The translations under genes and the position numbers were made by a program. A DNA stretch of 64,000 bases. It comes from Pseudomonadota bacterium. GTDB taxonomy: Bacteria; Pseudomonadota; Gammaproteobacteria; Steroidobacterales; Steroidobacteraceae. How positions within the stretch are numbered: position 1 is the first letter of the stretch; every line of letters begins with the position of its first letter. Positions 35,840 to 44,597 of this stretch are shown here, one piece after another. The stretch spans positions 186,001 to 250,000 of the forward strand of contig JAFEDS010000016.1 of NCBI GenBank assembly GCA_018241505.1. The letters are read 5' to 3'. Under the pieces are notes generated by a model that made no database searches, was not told where the DNA came from, and saw nothing but the letters and a program-made list of their open reading frames with translations.

Positions 35840-37509
35840 GCAAGATCCTCTTCCCAAAACTCCTGGGGCCGCCGGGTCCGGTCGGCGGTCCGCTGACTCT
35901 CGTCCTTGCGCAGGTCCACGCGCCGGATCTTGCCGGAGATGGTTTTGGGCAAGAGTCCGAACTCAATGCGGCGAATACGCTTGTACGGCGATACCCTCTC
36001 CCGTACGTGCCGCAGAATCGACACCGCCGTGTTGGCATCCGGAACGTGTCCTGCCGCAAGCGTAACGTACGCTTTCGGCACCGACAAACGTAGCGGATCA
36101 GGACTCGGCACGACCGCCGCCTCCAGGACCGCGTTGTGCTCTATCAGCACGCTCTCCAACTCGAACGGACTGATGCGGTAGTCAGAAGACTTGAAAACGT
36201 CGTCCATCCGGCCGACGTACGTTATATAGCCCTCGGCATCGCGGGCCGCGACATCGCCCGTGTGGTAATAGCCATCCGCGAACGCCGCCGCCGTGCGATC
36301 CGCATCGTCGGCATAACATTGCAGCAGGCCCAGGGGACGGCGCGACAAATCGATGCAGATCTCGCCCTCGTCCGCCGCCTGCCCCTCACCGTTGACCAGC
36401 ACAATGGGAAAGCCCGGCAGCGGGCGGCCCATGGAACCGGGTTTGAGGGGGTACCCCGGAGGATTGCCGATCTGGGCACTGGTCTCGGTCTGCCCGAAAC
36501 CGTCCCGAATGGTGACGCCCCACGCCGCGCGAACCTGGGCAATCACTTCCGCGTTGAGAGGCTCGCCGGCACTGGCCACCTCGCGCAAACAGACATTCCA
36601 GTCGGCGATGTTGTGTTGAATCAACATGCGCCAGACGGTCGGAGGTGCGCAAAAGGTGGTGACTCGGCACCGTACCAGCGTATCCAGCAGTGCCCGTGGA
36701 TCGAAACGTGTGTAATGGTACGCAAGAATGGTTGCCTGGGCATTCCAGGGCGCAAAAAACGACGACCAGGCATGTTTGGCCCAGCCGGGAGAGCTGAGAT
36801 TCAAATGAACGTCGCCGGCGCGCAGGCCGAGCCAGTACATGGTTGAGAGGTGGCCCACCGGGTAGCTCGCGTGGGTGTGAGCGACGAGCTTGGGTTTGGC
36901 CGTCGTTCCGGACGTGAAATACAGGAACAACAAATCGTCGGCACGAGTGGGTGCGGCACCCGGAAACAAATCCCCAAACCCGTACGTTTGCGCGTACGGG
37001 ATCCAGCCTGACGGAGCCTCGCCAACACAAATGCGCAGCGGCGCCCCGGTCAATCCGCTGAAGCGTTCAGTCAGCGCCGCATCGGTGACAACCACCTTGA
37101 CCTGACCACGCTCGAGCCGGTCGCGCAGGTCAGCGACTTCCAGCAACGTGGTCGCCGGGATAATCACCGCCCCGAGCCTGATTGCGGCCAGCATCAGTTC
37201 CCAGAGTGGAATGACGTTGGGAAGCATGATCAGGATCCGGTCGCCTGCCGCCACACCCCGTGAGGCGAGAAACCCGGCGAGTTGCGCGGAACGCGACGCC
37301 ATTTCCCGAAAGGTGACTGTCTGGTCCGCTCCGGCGTCATCCACCACGCGCAGCGCCGGCGCCACGGTGTCAGCCGCTATCACATCGAAGTAGTCACCGA
37401 CCCAATTGAAATCATTGAGCTCGGGCCAGCGGAAGTCGGGCGGCCGGGCACTCTCGTGGGCACGGAGCAACAAATCCCGTGCTTCGATGAATTGCGTGGT
37501 CGCAGTCAT
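35836..37509 (-). CDS. AMP-forming acyl-CoA synthetase, medium-chain type
   Basis: 557 residues from ATG 37509. Motifs are FTSGTTAKPKLVAHTH (P-loop), LNLSSPGWAKHAWSSFFAPW (typical of the medium-chain/acetoacetyl group), DGFGQTETSAQIGNPPG, HTGDVAARDAEGYITYVGRMDDVFKSSDYRI in pattern, and the C-terminal lysine in KTISGKIRRVDLR. It forms acyl-CoA from a carboxylic acid and ATP. It lies 95 bp after the beta-helix gene and overlaps the FIST gene, putting a metabolic gene and a sensory pair in one transcript. A substrate cannot be named. Confidence 0.88.
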   Translation of the reverse strand: MTATTQFIEARDLLLRAHESARPPDFRWPELNDFNWVGDYFDVIAADTVAPALRVVDDAGADQTVTFREMASRSAQLAGFLASRGVAAGDRILIMLPNVIPLWELMLAAIRLGAVIIPATTLLEVADLRDRLERGQVKVVVTDAALTERFSGLTGAPLRICVGEAPSGWIPYAQTYGFGDLFPGAAPTRADDLLFLYFTSGTTAKPKLVAHTHASYPVGHLSTMYWLGLRAGDVHLNLSSPGWAKHAWSSFFAPWNAQATILAYHYTRFDPRALLDTLVRCRVTTFCAPPTVWRMLIQHNIADWNVCLREVASAGEPLNAEVIAQVRAAWGVTIRDGFGQTETSAQIGNPPGYPLKPGSMGRPLPGFPIVLVNGEGQAADEGEICIDLSRRPLGLLQCYADDADRTAAAFADGYYHTGDVAARDAEGYITYVGRMDDVFKSSDYRISPFELESVLIEHNAVLEAAVVPSPDPLRLSVPKAYVTLAAGHVPDANTAVSILRHVRERVSPYKRIRRIEFGLLPKTISGKIRRVDLRKDESQRTADRTRRPQEFWEEDLA

Positions 37510-37604
37510 CGCATGATAATGACACGCAGGGCGCCACTTGCCGCGGTCCACACGTCGGGGGACCTATGATGCCTCGAGACAATTGACGCACAGACCGCCG
37601 TCTG

Positions 37605-38447
37605 CTACGACCCGCCGATGCGCGACCCCGCGCCGAGGGCTACGACGCCGTTTCCCTGATTGCCGACGGCAGCATCGTTGCCCAACAACGCACTGTGATT
37701 GATGGAGATCCGACTGTTGCCGATCGCGTGCGCCCCGATGGGCCGGTTGTTCAGTATGAGCACATGGCTGGCCGAAATGACGGCGCGCTGCTCCGTATAC
37801 AGGCCGTCGTCCCGATTGCCATCAAACAACGAGCCGGACACCCGCGCTCTCGAGTCGTCGTACGCTCCGAGCGCACATGAGTCGTTGTTGCGGATGGTCG
37901 AGTCGCGCAACTGCAGTTGCGCGGTTTCGGCGAGCCAGATGCCCATATGACCGTCGAGGATCTGCAGATCGGACACCGTCAGCCGGCTGTCGCCCCGCCC
38001 TGTCAGGCCCATCTTGGCGAGGTGGGTCATTCTGACCTGCTCGATCCGGGCAATGCTGTCTATGACAAACACTCCGTGGCCATCATAGATATTGTCCTCT
38101 TCAACCGCGTAACGAAAGCCCGTGATCTCCAGGCCGCGAACAGTCACATTCGCATGGCTCATCACTATGGCCGTTGACGGCAGTTGCGTGCTTCCGTCCA
38201 GGACTGCGCCCTTTTCACCGACAATGGACAGCCGCTTCCCCTCCACCGCCACGTACGCCCTGACGGTAATGTCTTTGTAGGTCACATCACGTGTCTGGTT
38301 GGGAGCATAGCGGCCCGCCTTCAGCAGAACAGTGTCTCCATCAGAGGCGCGGTCAACGGCCTCCTGGACGCTGTGAAACTGACACCCGGCGGATTGCGTC
38401 TCCAGGGGACATACGACCAGGATTGCCGCCGCGACAACCGTGCTCAT
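37605..38447 (-). CDS. Exported right-handed parallel beta-helix protein
   Basis: 280 residues from an ATG that overlaps the M24 peptidase stop (ATGA). A short signal peptide (TVVAAAILVVCPLET) is followed by FHSVQEAVDRASDGDTVLLKAGRY, the standard entry of pectate-lyase-like beta-helices, and by repeated turns such as VTVRGLEITGF, LTVSDLQILDGHMGIWLAE, LQLRDSTIRNND and ARVSGSLFDGNRDDGLY. These folds bind or cut polysaccharides or form surface scaffolds. Catalytic residues are not evident. Its place between a peptidase and an acyl-CoA synthetase gives no clear role. Confidence 0.75.
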   Translation of the reverse strand: MSTVVAAAILVVCPLETQSAGCQFHSVQEAVDRASDGDTVLLKAGRYAPNQTRDVTYKDITVRAYVAVEGKRLSIVGEKGAVLDGSTQLPSTAIVMSHANVTVRGLEITGFRYAVEEDNIYDGHGVFVIDSIARIEQVRMTHLAKMGLTGRGDSRLTVSDLQILDGHMGIWLAETAQLQLRDSTIRNNDSCALGAYDDSRARVSGSLFDGNRDDGLYTEQRAVISASHVLILNNRPIGAHAIGNSRISINHSALLGNDAAVGNQGNGVVALGAGSRIGGS

Positions 38448-39115
38448 GGATCCAACAGCAGGTCTTCGTAAAACGCGCTGAACGCACGCTCGGGATGGCG
38501 GATCTGGATTTCCAGCACCCAAAGCGCATTCGACGGACTGAAAGGCGCATCGGCCAGTGAGCCCTTATGCAGCGCGGCGTGTGGAAAATCGGCCAGGCGA
38601 TGCCCTGACATGTGGAGATTCAACTCCCAGCCCAGGCTGCGGGCCTGTGCCTCGGCGTATCGATACAGCTCCTGGCCCGAGACCCGGTCGCTGAGCCACT
38701 TCGCGCGCACGCGATCGAAAACCTCGCGCACCGCCCGCTTCGCCTGATGCATCTGCGGATCGTTGCCGACTACGAATGTCTCGCCGCCGTCGCCTTCCCA
38801 CTTCTGCCAGACAGGTCCGATATCAATGAAAAAGATATCATTTTGCTGCAGTACCACACCCGGCTCGGACGGCACTCCAAACGGCTTCAAGGTGTTGAGA
38901 CCAAACCTCACATGAATGCCATGCCAGCCGCGCACCATCTGCGCTTCCTTCAGAACCTGCCGGGCATGGTCCATTGCCGCTTCCTCGAGCATACCCGGCG
39001 CGATCCCGGCCGCGATGCGCTCAATCGCCTGCCGCGTGCGGCGGCGGGCCTCCAGCATCATCGCGAGCTCGTAGTGTTGGCCGACCGCTTCGGCGGCTGA
39101 GGTCGTTTCGTTCAT
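38444..39115 (-). CDS. M24-family metallopeptidase (Xaa-Pro peptidase-like), short form
   Basis: 223 residues from ATG 39115; an ATG at 39154 is possible. It shows the pita-bread ligands: Asp in FFIDIGPV, Asp in EGDGGETF, His in HMSGHRLADFPHAALH, and Glu in VLEIQIRHP and YEDLLL. It lacks the N-terminal domain of creatinase or prolidase, so it is the compact form seen in many single-domain M24 proteins. It probably cleaves a Xaa-Pro bond or another C-N bond in a small compound. No signal peptide is visible. It heads the operon ending in the FIST/kinase pair and is divergent from a LysR gene. Confidence 0.8.
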   Translation of the reverse strand: MNETTSAAEAVGQHYELAMMLEARRRTRQAIERIAAGIAPGMLEEAAMDHARQVLKEAQMVRGWHGIHVRFGLNTLKPFGVPSEPGVVLQQNDIFFIDIGPVWQKWEGDGGETFVVGNDPQMHQAKRAVREVFDRVRAKWLSDRVSGQELYRYAEAQARSLGWELNLHMSGHRLADFPHAALHKGSLADAPFSPSNALWVLEIQIRHPERAFSAFYEDLLLDP

Positions 39116-39252
39116 TGCACCCACAATGAAGTCAATGGTATGCGACGGCACCATCACGGGCAGATGCGAAGGGTGTGCACGCTGGTGTCTCGGGGGCACC
39201 GGTCCGATCCCTCGTTGACATGGGGGGACCCTCGCCAGATCATCGAAACATC

Positions 39253-40248
39253 ATGAAATCTGAAAAACGCGAAACAGCGCCACCGGCTTCGTTGCCCCCG
39301 TCACGCAAGTCGTTGCCGCCCTTTGAAGCCTTACGCGCTTTCGACGTCGTGGCGCGCCTGGGAGGCGTCCGTAAGGCCGCGCAGACGCTTTCGCGTGATC
39401 ACGCCGTTGTTAGCCGGCACCTGCGCGCAATAGAAGCGTGGACTGGCGCGACCTTGATTGAGCGCACAGCCGCTGGAGTCGTTCTAACCGCGGAAGGAAT
39501 GCGCTATCACCAGCAAATCGCGACCGCAATGGACATGATTGCGCACGCCACACTCGACCTCATGAAACGAGGCGACTATCGGCGGTTACATATCCGCTGC
39601 ATTCCGGGTTTCGCACTGCATTGGCTGGCACGCCGCCTGGGAGAATTCGAGCAGAGCCGTCCCGGGCTGGACATTGAGCTGAAGCCAACGGACCGCACGC
39701 CCGACTTTTCGTCCCACGAGACGGATGTGGATATCCGCTTCATTCCGACCTACCAGGCGCAGCCAGAGCTCATTGCCGAGCTTCGCAGCGTGGATCTCAT
39801 CACGACCCCGGTGATCGCAGTCGGCAGCCGGGCCTATTTGAGCGCTGCGCCGCCAATCAAGCAACCCAGGGACCTGCTGAATCACAAATTGCTGCATGAG
39901 GAGAATTTCAATCGCTGGAGCCATTGGCTGACCGCCCATGGCGTGCACGACGATGTGGATCTCACCGGCCCGCTGCTGTGGCAGGGACATTTGACGCTCG
40001 ATTCCGCGCGTCATGGCCGCGGAATTGCCCTCACCAATCATGTGATCGCGGCGGACGATCTGGAGAACGGACGGCTCATCGAGGTGGGCCGTGGGAATCC
40101 CGCATTCCAACCTCACGCCACGGCCGTGTATCGCCTGATCGCGCGCAACGACCGCTGGGACGCCCCCCTCATCCGCAGCTTCCGCCAGTGGTTGGTGGCC
40201 GACCTGGAAAAGGAGCTACCGCGTCTGAATGCGCTTGCCCATGCGTAA
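39253..40248 (+). CDS. LysR-family regulator, GcvA type
   Basis: About 331 residues from ATG 39253. The winged helix lies in LPPFEALRAFDVVARLGGVRKAAQTL, with RDHAVVSRHLRAIE as recognition region; the rest is the periplasmic-binding-like sensor domain (HIRCIPGFALHWLARRL, LLHEENFNRWSHWL, HGRGIALTNHVIA). Proteins of this type typically control a divergent gene, here the M24 peptidase operon 137 bp away. The inducer is unknown. It ends six bases before the stop of the convergent PuuR-like regulator. Confidence 0.88.
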   Translation: MKSEKRETAPPASLPPSRKSLPPFEALRAFDVVARLGGVRKAAQTLSRDHAVVSRHLRAIEAWTGATLIERTAAGVVLTAEGMRYHQQIATAMDMIAHATLDLMKRGDYRRLHIRCIPGFALHWLARRLGEFEQSRPGLDIELKPTDRTPDFSSHETDVDIRFIPTYQAQPELIAELRSVDLITTPVIAVGSRAYLSAAPPIKQPRDLLNHKLLHEENFNRWSHWLTAHGVHDDVDLTGPLLWQGHLTLDSARHGRGIALTNHVIAADDLENGRLIEVGRGNPAFQPHATAVYRLIARNDRWDAPLIRSFRQWLVADLEKELPRLNALAHA

Positions 40249-40254
40249 GGCAAC

Positions 40255-40881
40255 TCACAAATAGGGCGGCGAGCACGCGGAGATGAGCACCGCCGGCCGG
40301 TCGCTGAGATTGCGGAAGCGATGCGGCCTGCGGCTGTTGAATATGAACGCATCGCCCGCTTTGAGAATGCGGCTCTCGGTTCCCACCGTGATTTCGATTT
40401 CGCCGCTCACGACAATGCCGCCCTCGCTGGCCTCATGCTCGAGCATGGAGGCACCCGTATCGGCGCCGGGCTCGTAGACTTCGTGGAGGATTTGCAGGTT
40501 GTGAGTACGGGCATCACCTACCTGCCGCAATGACAATGCCCCCTGGTGCGACAGCCGCGAAGTCAGGTCTATCAGCTCGGCAGGCGTAAAAAACACCTGC
40601 GCGGCGCGCCGCGGGCTCGGCTCCGACTCAAAGAATTCCGCCATGGTCATCGGGATTCCGCTCAGGATCTTGCGCAAAGAGGCCACGGACGGGCTGCTGT
40701 GATTGCGCTCGATCATGGATATCTGGCCATGGGGCGCGCGGGCCCGTTCCGCCAGCTCCCGCTGCGACAGCCCGTGTGCTTCACGGATTTCGCGCAGCCG
40801 GGCGCCCACGTCGAATTCGGCTTCCGCCGTGGCCTTCCGGCGCCTGCTCGTGCTCATGCCTGCCGCCCTGCCCTTGCTCAT
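40255..40881 (-). CDS. XRE-cupin regulator, PuuR-like
   Basis: 208 residues from ATG 40881. An HTH of the Cro/C1 type (ARLREIREAHGLSQRELAERA, then ISMIERNHSSPSVASLRKIL) is followed by a cupin domain (EASEGGIVVSGEIEITVG, GDAFIFNSRRPHRFRN). The layout and the closing VLISACSPPYL match the putrescine repressor PuuR closely. It is divergent from gabT, gcdH and the CoA-transferase gene, so it is the likely repressor of that operon, responding to an amine or amino acid such as putrescine, GABA or 5-aminovalerate. Repeated TCGCTCA words in the space between the genes are its likely sites. Confidence 0.88.
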   Translation of the reverse strand: MSKGRAAGMSTSRRRKATAEAEFDVGARLREIREAHGLSQRELAERARAPHGQISMIERNHSSPSVASLRKILSGIPMTMAEFFESEPSPRRAAQVFFTPAELIDLTSRLSHQGALSLRQVGDARTHNLQILHEVYEPGADTGASMLEHEASEGGIVVSGEIEITVGTESRILKAGDAFIFNSRRPHRFRNLSDRPAVLISACSPPYL

Positions 40882-40929
40882 GTGCAAACCTCTTGCTCAT
40901 TATTTTGAGCGATGCTAGCTTCTCGCTCA
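40874..40929. promoter_or_regulatory. TYGCTCA repeat array, candidate PuuR-like operator
   Basis: TTGCTCA occurs at 40874-40880 (touching the regulator's start codon) and 40893-40899; TGAGCGA, its inverse, at 40906-40912; TCGCTCA at 40923-40929. The second and third form an inverted repeat with a 6-bp A+T spacer. The array covers the divergent promoters of the regulator and gabT. Confidence 0.55.
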
Positions 40930-40951
40930 ATATCCCGACCGGTCCAAGCCT

Positions 40952-42226
40952 ATGTTACATGCCGCCTCGCTCCGCGACCGCCTCTCAGCCTGCGTCCCAG
41001 GCGGAGTCGCTACCAAGAACCTCTTCGTAACTCGCGCCGAGAACTCGGAATTGTGGGACACGGAGGGCCGACGTTACGTCGACTTCGCAGCGGGTATTGC
41101 CGTGCTCAATACCGGCCACCGCCATCCGCGAGTCCTGGAAGCGGTCAGCAAGCAGATGGAGCTGTTCACACACACCTGCTTCCATGTTGCGCCCTACGAG
41201 TCATACCTGCGCCTGGCGGAGCGCCTGAACGCCCTGACTCCAGGCAGCTTCGACAAGAAGACCATGTTGGTCAGCACCGGCGCCGAGGCAGTCGAGAATG
41301 CCGTGAAGATTGCCCGCAGCGCGACCAGGCGCCCGGCGGTGATCGCGTTTTCGGGAGCGTTTCATGGCCGCACCCAGTTGGGGATGGCCCTGACCGGCAA
41401 GATCTCTCCCTACAAGAAAGGGTTCGGTTCCGCTCCAGCCGGCATCTTCCATGCGCCCTTCCCCAACTACTCACAGGGTATGACGCAAGCGCGGGCACTG
41501 GAAGACTTGCAGCGCCTGTTCATCTGCGACGTGGATCCAACGGATGTCGCGGCAATCATCATCGAGCCGGTACAGGGAGAGGGCGGATTCAACGTGGCTC
41601 CCCCGGAGTTCCTGCGGGCCCTGCGCGGCCTGGCGGATCAACATGGCATCGTGCTCATTGCCGATGAGATCCAGTCGGGCATAGGCCGCACCGGCAAGCT
41701 GTTCGCGATCGAGCATGCGAATGTGGTCCCGGACCTGATCACCGCAGCGAAGGGACTCGCCGGGGGATTTCCATTGGCAGCCATCACGGGCCGGGCCTCA
41801 GTAATGGACGCTGCGCAGCCGGGCGGACTCGGTGGCACGTTTGCGGGCAGCCCTATCGGTATCGCCGCGGCGCACGCCGTGTTGGATGTTGTGAACGATG
41901 AGAAACTCTGCGAGCGCGCAAGCCGCATCGGCGAGCGGACTCGCGACCTGTTGAGCAACCTCGCTCGTGATGTCCCGGCTATCGGCGATATACGCGGCAT
42001 CGGTGCGATGCAGGCGCTGGAGCTCGTGAAGGATCGCGCTACCCGCGAGCCGGATGCGGCACTGACCGCCAAGGTTGTGGCAGACGCACAGGCACGGGGC
42101 CTGATCCTGCTCTCCTGCGGGACCTCGGCAAATGTAATCCGGCTGCTGCCGCCGCTCACCATTTCCGACAGCGTGCTGGCGGAAGGGTTGAAGATACTCG
42201 ATGCAAGCATCAGGGCAGTTGCATGA
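40952..42226 (+). CDS. gabT: 4-aminobutyrate/5-aminovalerate aminotransferase
   Basis: 424 residues. [36 protein letters not shown], split here as family start, is the GabT hallmark; the PLP lysine is in [15 protein letters not shown] after [14 protein letters not shown]. GabT and its near twin DavT move the amino group of GABA or 5-aminovalerate to 2-oxoglutarate. Because the next two genes handle glutaryl-CoA and glutarate, 5-aminovalerate (from lysine or cadaverine) is the more likely main substrate. No semialdehyde dehydrogenase is in this operon; the aldehyde dehydrogenase at 30988 or one elsewhere would be needed. Confidence 0.92.
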   Translation: MLHAASLRDRLSACVPGGVATKNLFVTRAENSELWDTEGRRYVDFAAGIAVLNTGHRHPRVLEAVSKQMELFTHTCFHVAPYESYLRLAERLNALTPGSFDKKTMLVSTGAEAVENAVKIARSATRRPAVIAFSGAFHGRTQLGMALTGKISPYKKGFGSAPAGIFHAPFPNYSQGMTQARALEDLQRLFICDVDPTDVAAIIIEPVQGEGGFNVAPPEFLRALRGLADQHGIVLIADEIQSGIGRTGKLFAIEHANVVPDLITAAKGLAGGFPLAAITGRASVMDAAQPGGLGGTFAGSPIGIAAAHAVLDVVNDEKLCERASRIGERTRDLLSNLARDVPAIGDIRGIGAMQALELVKDRATREPDAALTAKVVADAQARGLILLSCGTSANVIRLLPPLTISDSVLAEGLKILDASIRAVA

Positions 42227-43401
42227 CCGTGTTCTCCTGGGACGACCCCTTCCTGTTGAATGATCAACTCACGGAAGAAGAACGGCTGATTCGCGATGCG
42301 GCCCACGCCTTCGCGCAGGAGAAACTCCTGCCACGGGTCACTCGCGCATATCTGAACGAAACAATCGACACGGCCATTTTCAGTGAGCTGGGCGAGCTTG
42401 GCTTGCTCGGAGTCACTCTGTCTCCAAAGTACGGAGGCGCGGACGCCTCATATGTCGCCTATGGCCTGGTCGCGCGTGAAATAGAGCGAGTTGATTCAGG
42501 GTATCGCTCGATGATGAGCGTGCAGTCGTCGCTCGTGATGTATCCAATTGCCGCCTTCGGTAGCGAAGCTCAGCGCGAACGTTACCTGCCGCGGCTGGCG
42601 AGTGGGCAGCTCATCGGATGCTTTGGGCTGACAGAGCCCGGCGCCGGCTCCGATCCCGCTTCCATGCGTACCTGCGCCCAGAAGATCCCCGGCGGCTATC
42701 GGCTGCAAGGCGCGAAGACCTGGATTTCCAACAGCCCGATTGCGGATGTTTTCCTGGTCTGGGCCAAATCGGCTGCCCACGACAACGCCGTACGCGGCTT
42801 CATTCTGGACAAGGGCCTGAAAGGCCTGTCGGCCCCCCGGATTGAAGGCAAGCTGTCGCTGCGCGCCTCCGTGACCGGAGAGATTGTCCTCGATGGAGTC
42901 GAAGTCCCCGAAGACGCCCTGCTCCCCGGAGTGTCCGGATTCAAGGGGCCCTTCAGTTGTCTGAACCGGGCCCGCTATGGAATCTCGTGGGGCGCGATGG
43001 GCGCGGCCGAAGACTGTTGGTTGCGGGCACGGCACTATGGCCTCGAGCGCATTCAATTCGGCCGCCCCCTGGCACAGACCCAACTCTTCCAAAAAAAGCT
43101 CGCCGATATGCAGACCGAGATCGCGCTGGGCTTGCAGGCTTCACTGCGCGTGGGTCGGCTGTTAGACTCCGGCCAGGCTGCACCCGAGATGATTTCGCTC
43201 ATCAAACGCAACAACTGCGGCAAGGCGCTCGAGATTGCACGCGCGGCCCGCGACATGCACGGCGGCAACGGCATCCAGAGTGAGTATCACGTCATCCGGC
43301 ACGCTCAGAATCTCGAAACGGTGAACACCTACGAAGGGACTCATGACATACATGCCCTGGTGTTGGGGCGTGCGCAAACGGGTCTGTCGGCTTTCGCGTG
43401 A
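42223..43401 (+). CDS. gcdH: Glutaryl-CoA dehydrogenase
   Basis: 392 residues with an ATGA overlap with gabT. It has the acyl-CoA dehydrogenase features [14 protein letters not shown] and [17 protein letters not shown], and the C-terminal [17 protein letters not shown], whose Glu is the catalytic base in glutaryl-CoA dehydrogenases and whose surrounding sequence is diagnostic. It oxidises and decarboxylates glutaryl-CoA to crotonyl-CoA, passing electrons to ETF. Its position between an aminotransferase and a CoA-transferase gives a complete glutarate-to-crotonyl-CoA step. Confidence 0.94.
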   Translation: MTVFSWDDPFLLNDQLTEEERLIRDAAHAFAQEKLLPRVTRAYLNETIDTAIFSELGELGLLGVTLSPKYGGADASYVAYGLVAREIERVDSGYRSMMSVQSSLVMYPIAAFGSEAQRERYLPRLASGQLIGCFGLTEPGAGSDPASMRTCAQKIPGGYRLQGAKTWISNSPIADVFLVWAKSAAHDNAVRGFILDKGLKGLSAPRIEGKLSLRASVTGEIVLDGVEVPEDALLPGVSGFKGPFSCLNRARYGISWGAMGAAEDCWLRARHYGLERIQFGRPLAQTQLFQKKLADMQTEIALGLQASLRVGRLLDSGQAAPEMISLIKRNNCGKALEIARAARDMHGGNGIQSEYHVIRHAQNLETVNTYEGTHDIHALVLGRAQTGLSAFA

Positions 43402-44597
43402 GCGCTCCGCTTGAAGGCCTTCGGGTTCTGGAGCTGGCGCGAATTCTCGCGGGCCCCTGGATCGGCCAGACATTGGCGGACCTGGGAGCCGATGTCATCA
43501 AAGTCGAAGCACCCACAGGCGATGACACCCGGAAATGGGGACCGCCGTTCATTCAGCGCGGCACCGGCGAGCTCGAAGCAGCCTACTTCCACTGTTGCAA
43601 TCGCGGCAAGCGCTCGGTGGTCGCGGATTTTCGCGAGCCGAAGGACCGGGATCTCGTCCTGGCGCTGGCGCGCCGCGCGGATGTGCTCATTGAAAACTTC
43701 AAAGTCGGCGGTCTGGCGCAATACGGCCTCGACTACGCGAGCCTGCAAGCTGCAAACCCGCGGCTGGTGTACTGCTCGGTGACCGGGTTCGGCCAGACCG
43801 GTCCCTACGCTGCGCGTGCGGGCTATGACGTCATGATCCAGGGTATGAGCGGCATCATGGATCTGACCGGCGATCCGGCCGGCGAGCCGCAGAAGACCGG
43901 TGTTGCCTTTGCCGACATCTTCACCGGAACCTATGGTGTCATTGCCATCCAGGCCGCGCTGGCGCAGCGCGAACGGACCGGCAAGGGCCAACACATCGAT
44001 ATGGCCTTGTTGGACTGCATGGTGGCGGTGCTTGCCAACCAGGCCATGGGTTATCTCGTCTCAAACTCCGTGCCACGCCGGCTGGGCAATGCGCACCCGC
44101 AGATCGTGCCCTACCAGGTCTTTGCCACCAGCGACGGCCACGCCATTGTCGCCGTTGGAAACGACCGCCAGTTTCGAGATCTTTGCACAGTGGTGGCATT
44201 ACCTTCGCTCGCGACCGATGCCCGATTCAGCACCAACGCCGATCGAGTGCAGCATCGGGACATCCTGATCGCCCTGCTCAGCGATGCCATTCGGAAAATG
44301 ACGCGCCAAAACCTGCTCAACGAGTTGGAGAAGCGCGCCGTCCCCTGCGGCCCCATCAATTCCGTGGCCGACATCTTCAAGGATCCACAGATCGTCGCCC
44401 GCGAGCTGCAGGTGAGCCTGCCCGCCCCGGACTTGCCCGCCGGTGAGATTCCGACCGTCCGGACACCGATCCTGTTCTCGGATGCCGAGCTCGCCCTGGG
44501 CCGGCCTTCACCGCGGCTCGGCGAGCACACGGAAGAAGTGGCCCGCGAGCTCGGCTACTCATACGCCCACGCCCCGTTCCAATCAAAGCCCTTGTAG
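43398..44597 (+). CDS. Family III CoA-transferase, probable succinyl-CoA:glutarate CoA-transferase
   Basis: 399 residues from a GTG overlapping the gcdH stop (GTGA). It has the CaiB/BaiF start [33 protein letters not shown] in pattern, [16 protein letters not shown], and the catalytic Asp in [14 protein letters not shown]. Located right after gcdH it most likely makes glutaryl-CoA from glutarate, as the human SUGCT and bacterial homologues do. Its 3' end overlaps the convergent giant amidohydrolase gene by 43 bp. Confidence 0.9.
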   Translation: MSAPLEGLRVLELARILAGPWIGQTLADLGADVIKVEAPTGDDTRKWGPPFIQRGTGELEAAYFHCCNRGKRSVVADFREPKDRDLVLALARRADVLIENFKVGGLAQYGLDYASLQAANPRLVYCSVTGFGQTGPYAARAGYDVMIQGMSGIMDLTGDPAGEPQKTGVAFADIFTGTYGVIAIQAALAQRERTGKGQHIDMALLDCMVAVLANQAMGYLVSNSVPRRLGNAHPQIVPYQVFATSDGHAIVAVGNDRQFRDLCTVVALPSLATDARFSTNADRVQHRDILIALLSDAIRKMTRQNLLNELEKRAVPCGPINSVADIFKDPQIVARELQVSLPAPDLPAGEIPTVRTPILFSDAELALGRPSPRLGEHTEEVARELGYSYAHAPFQSKPL

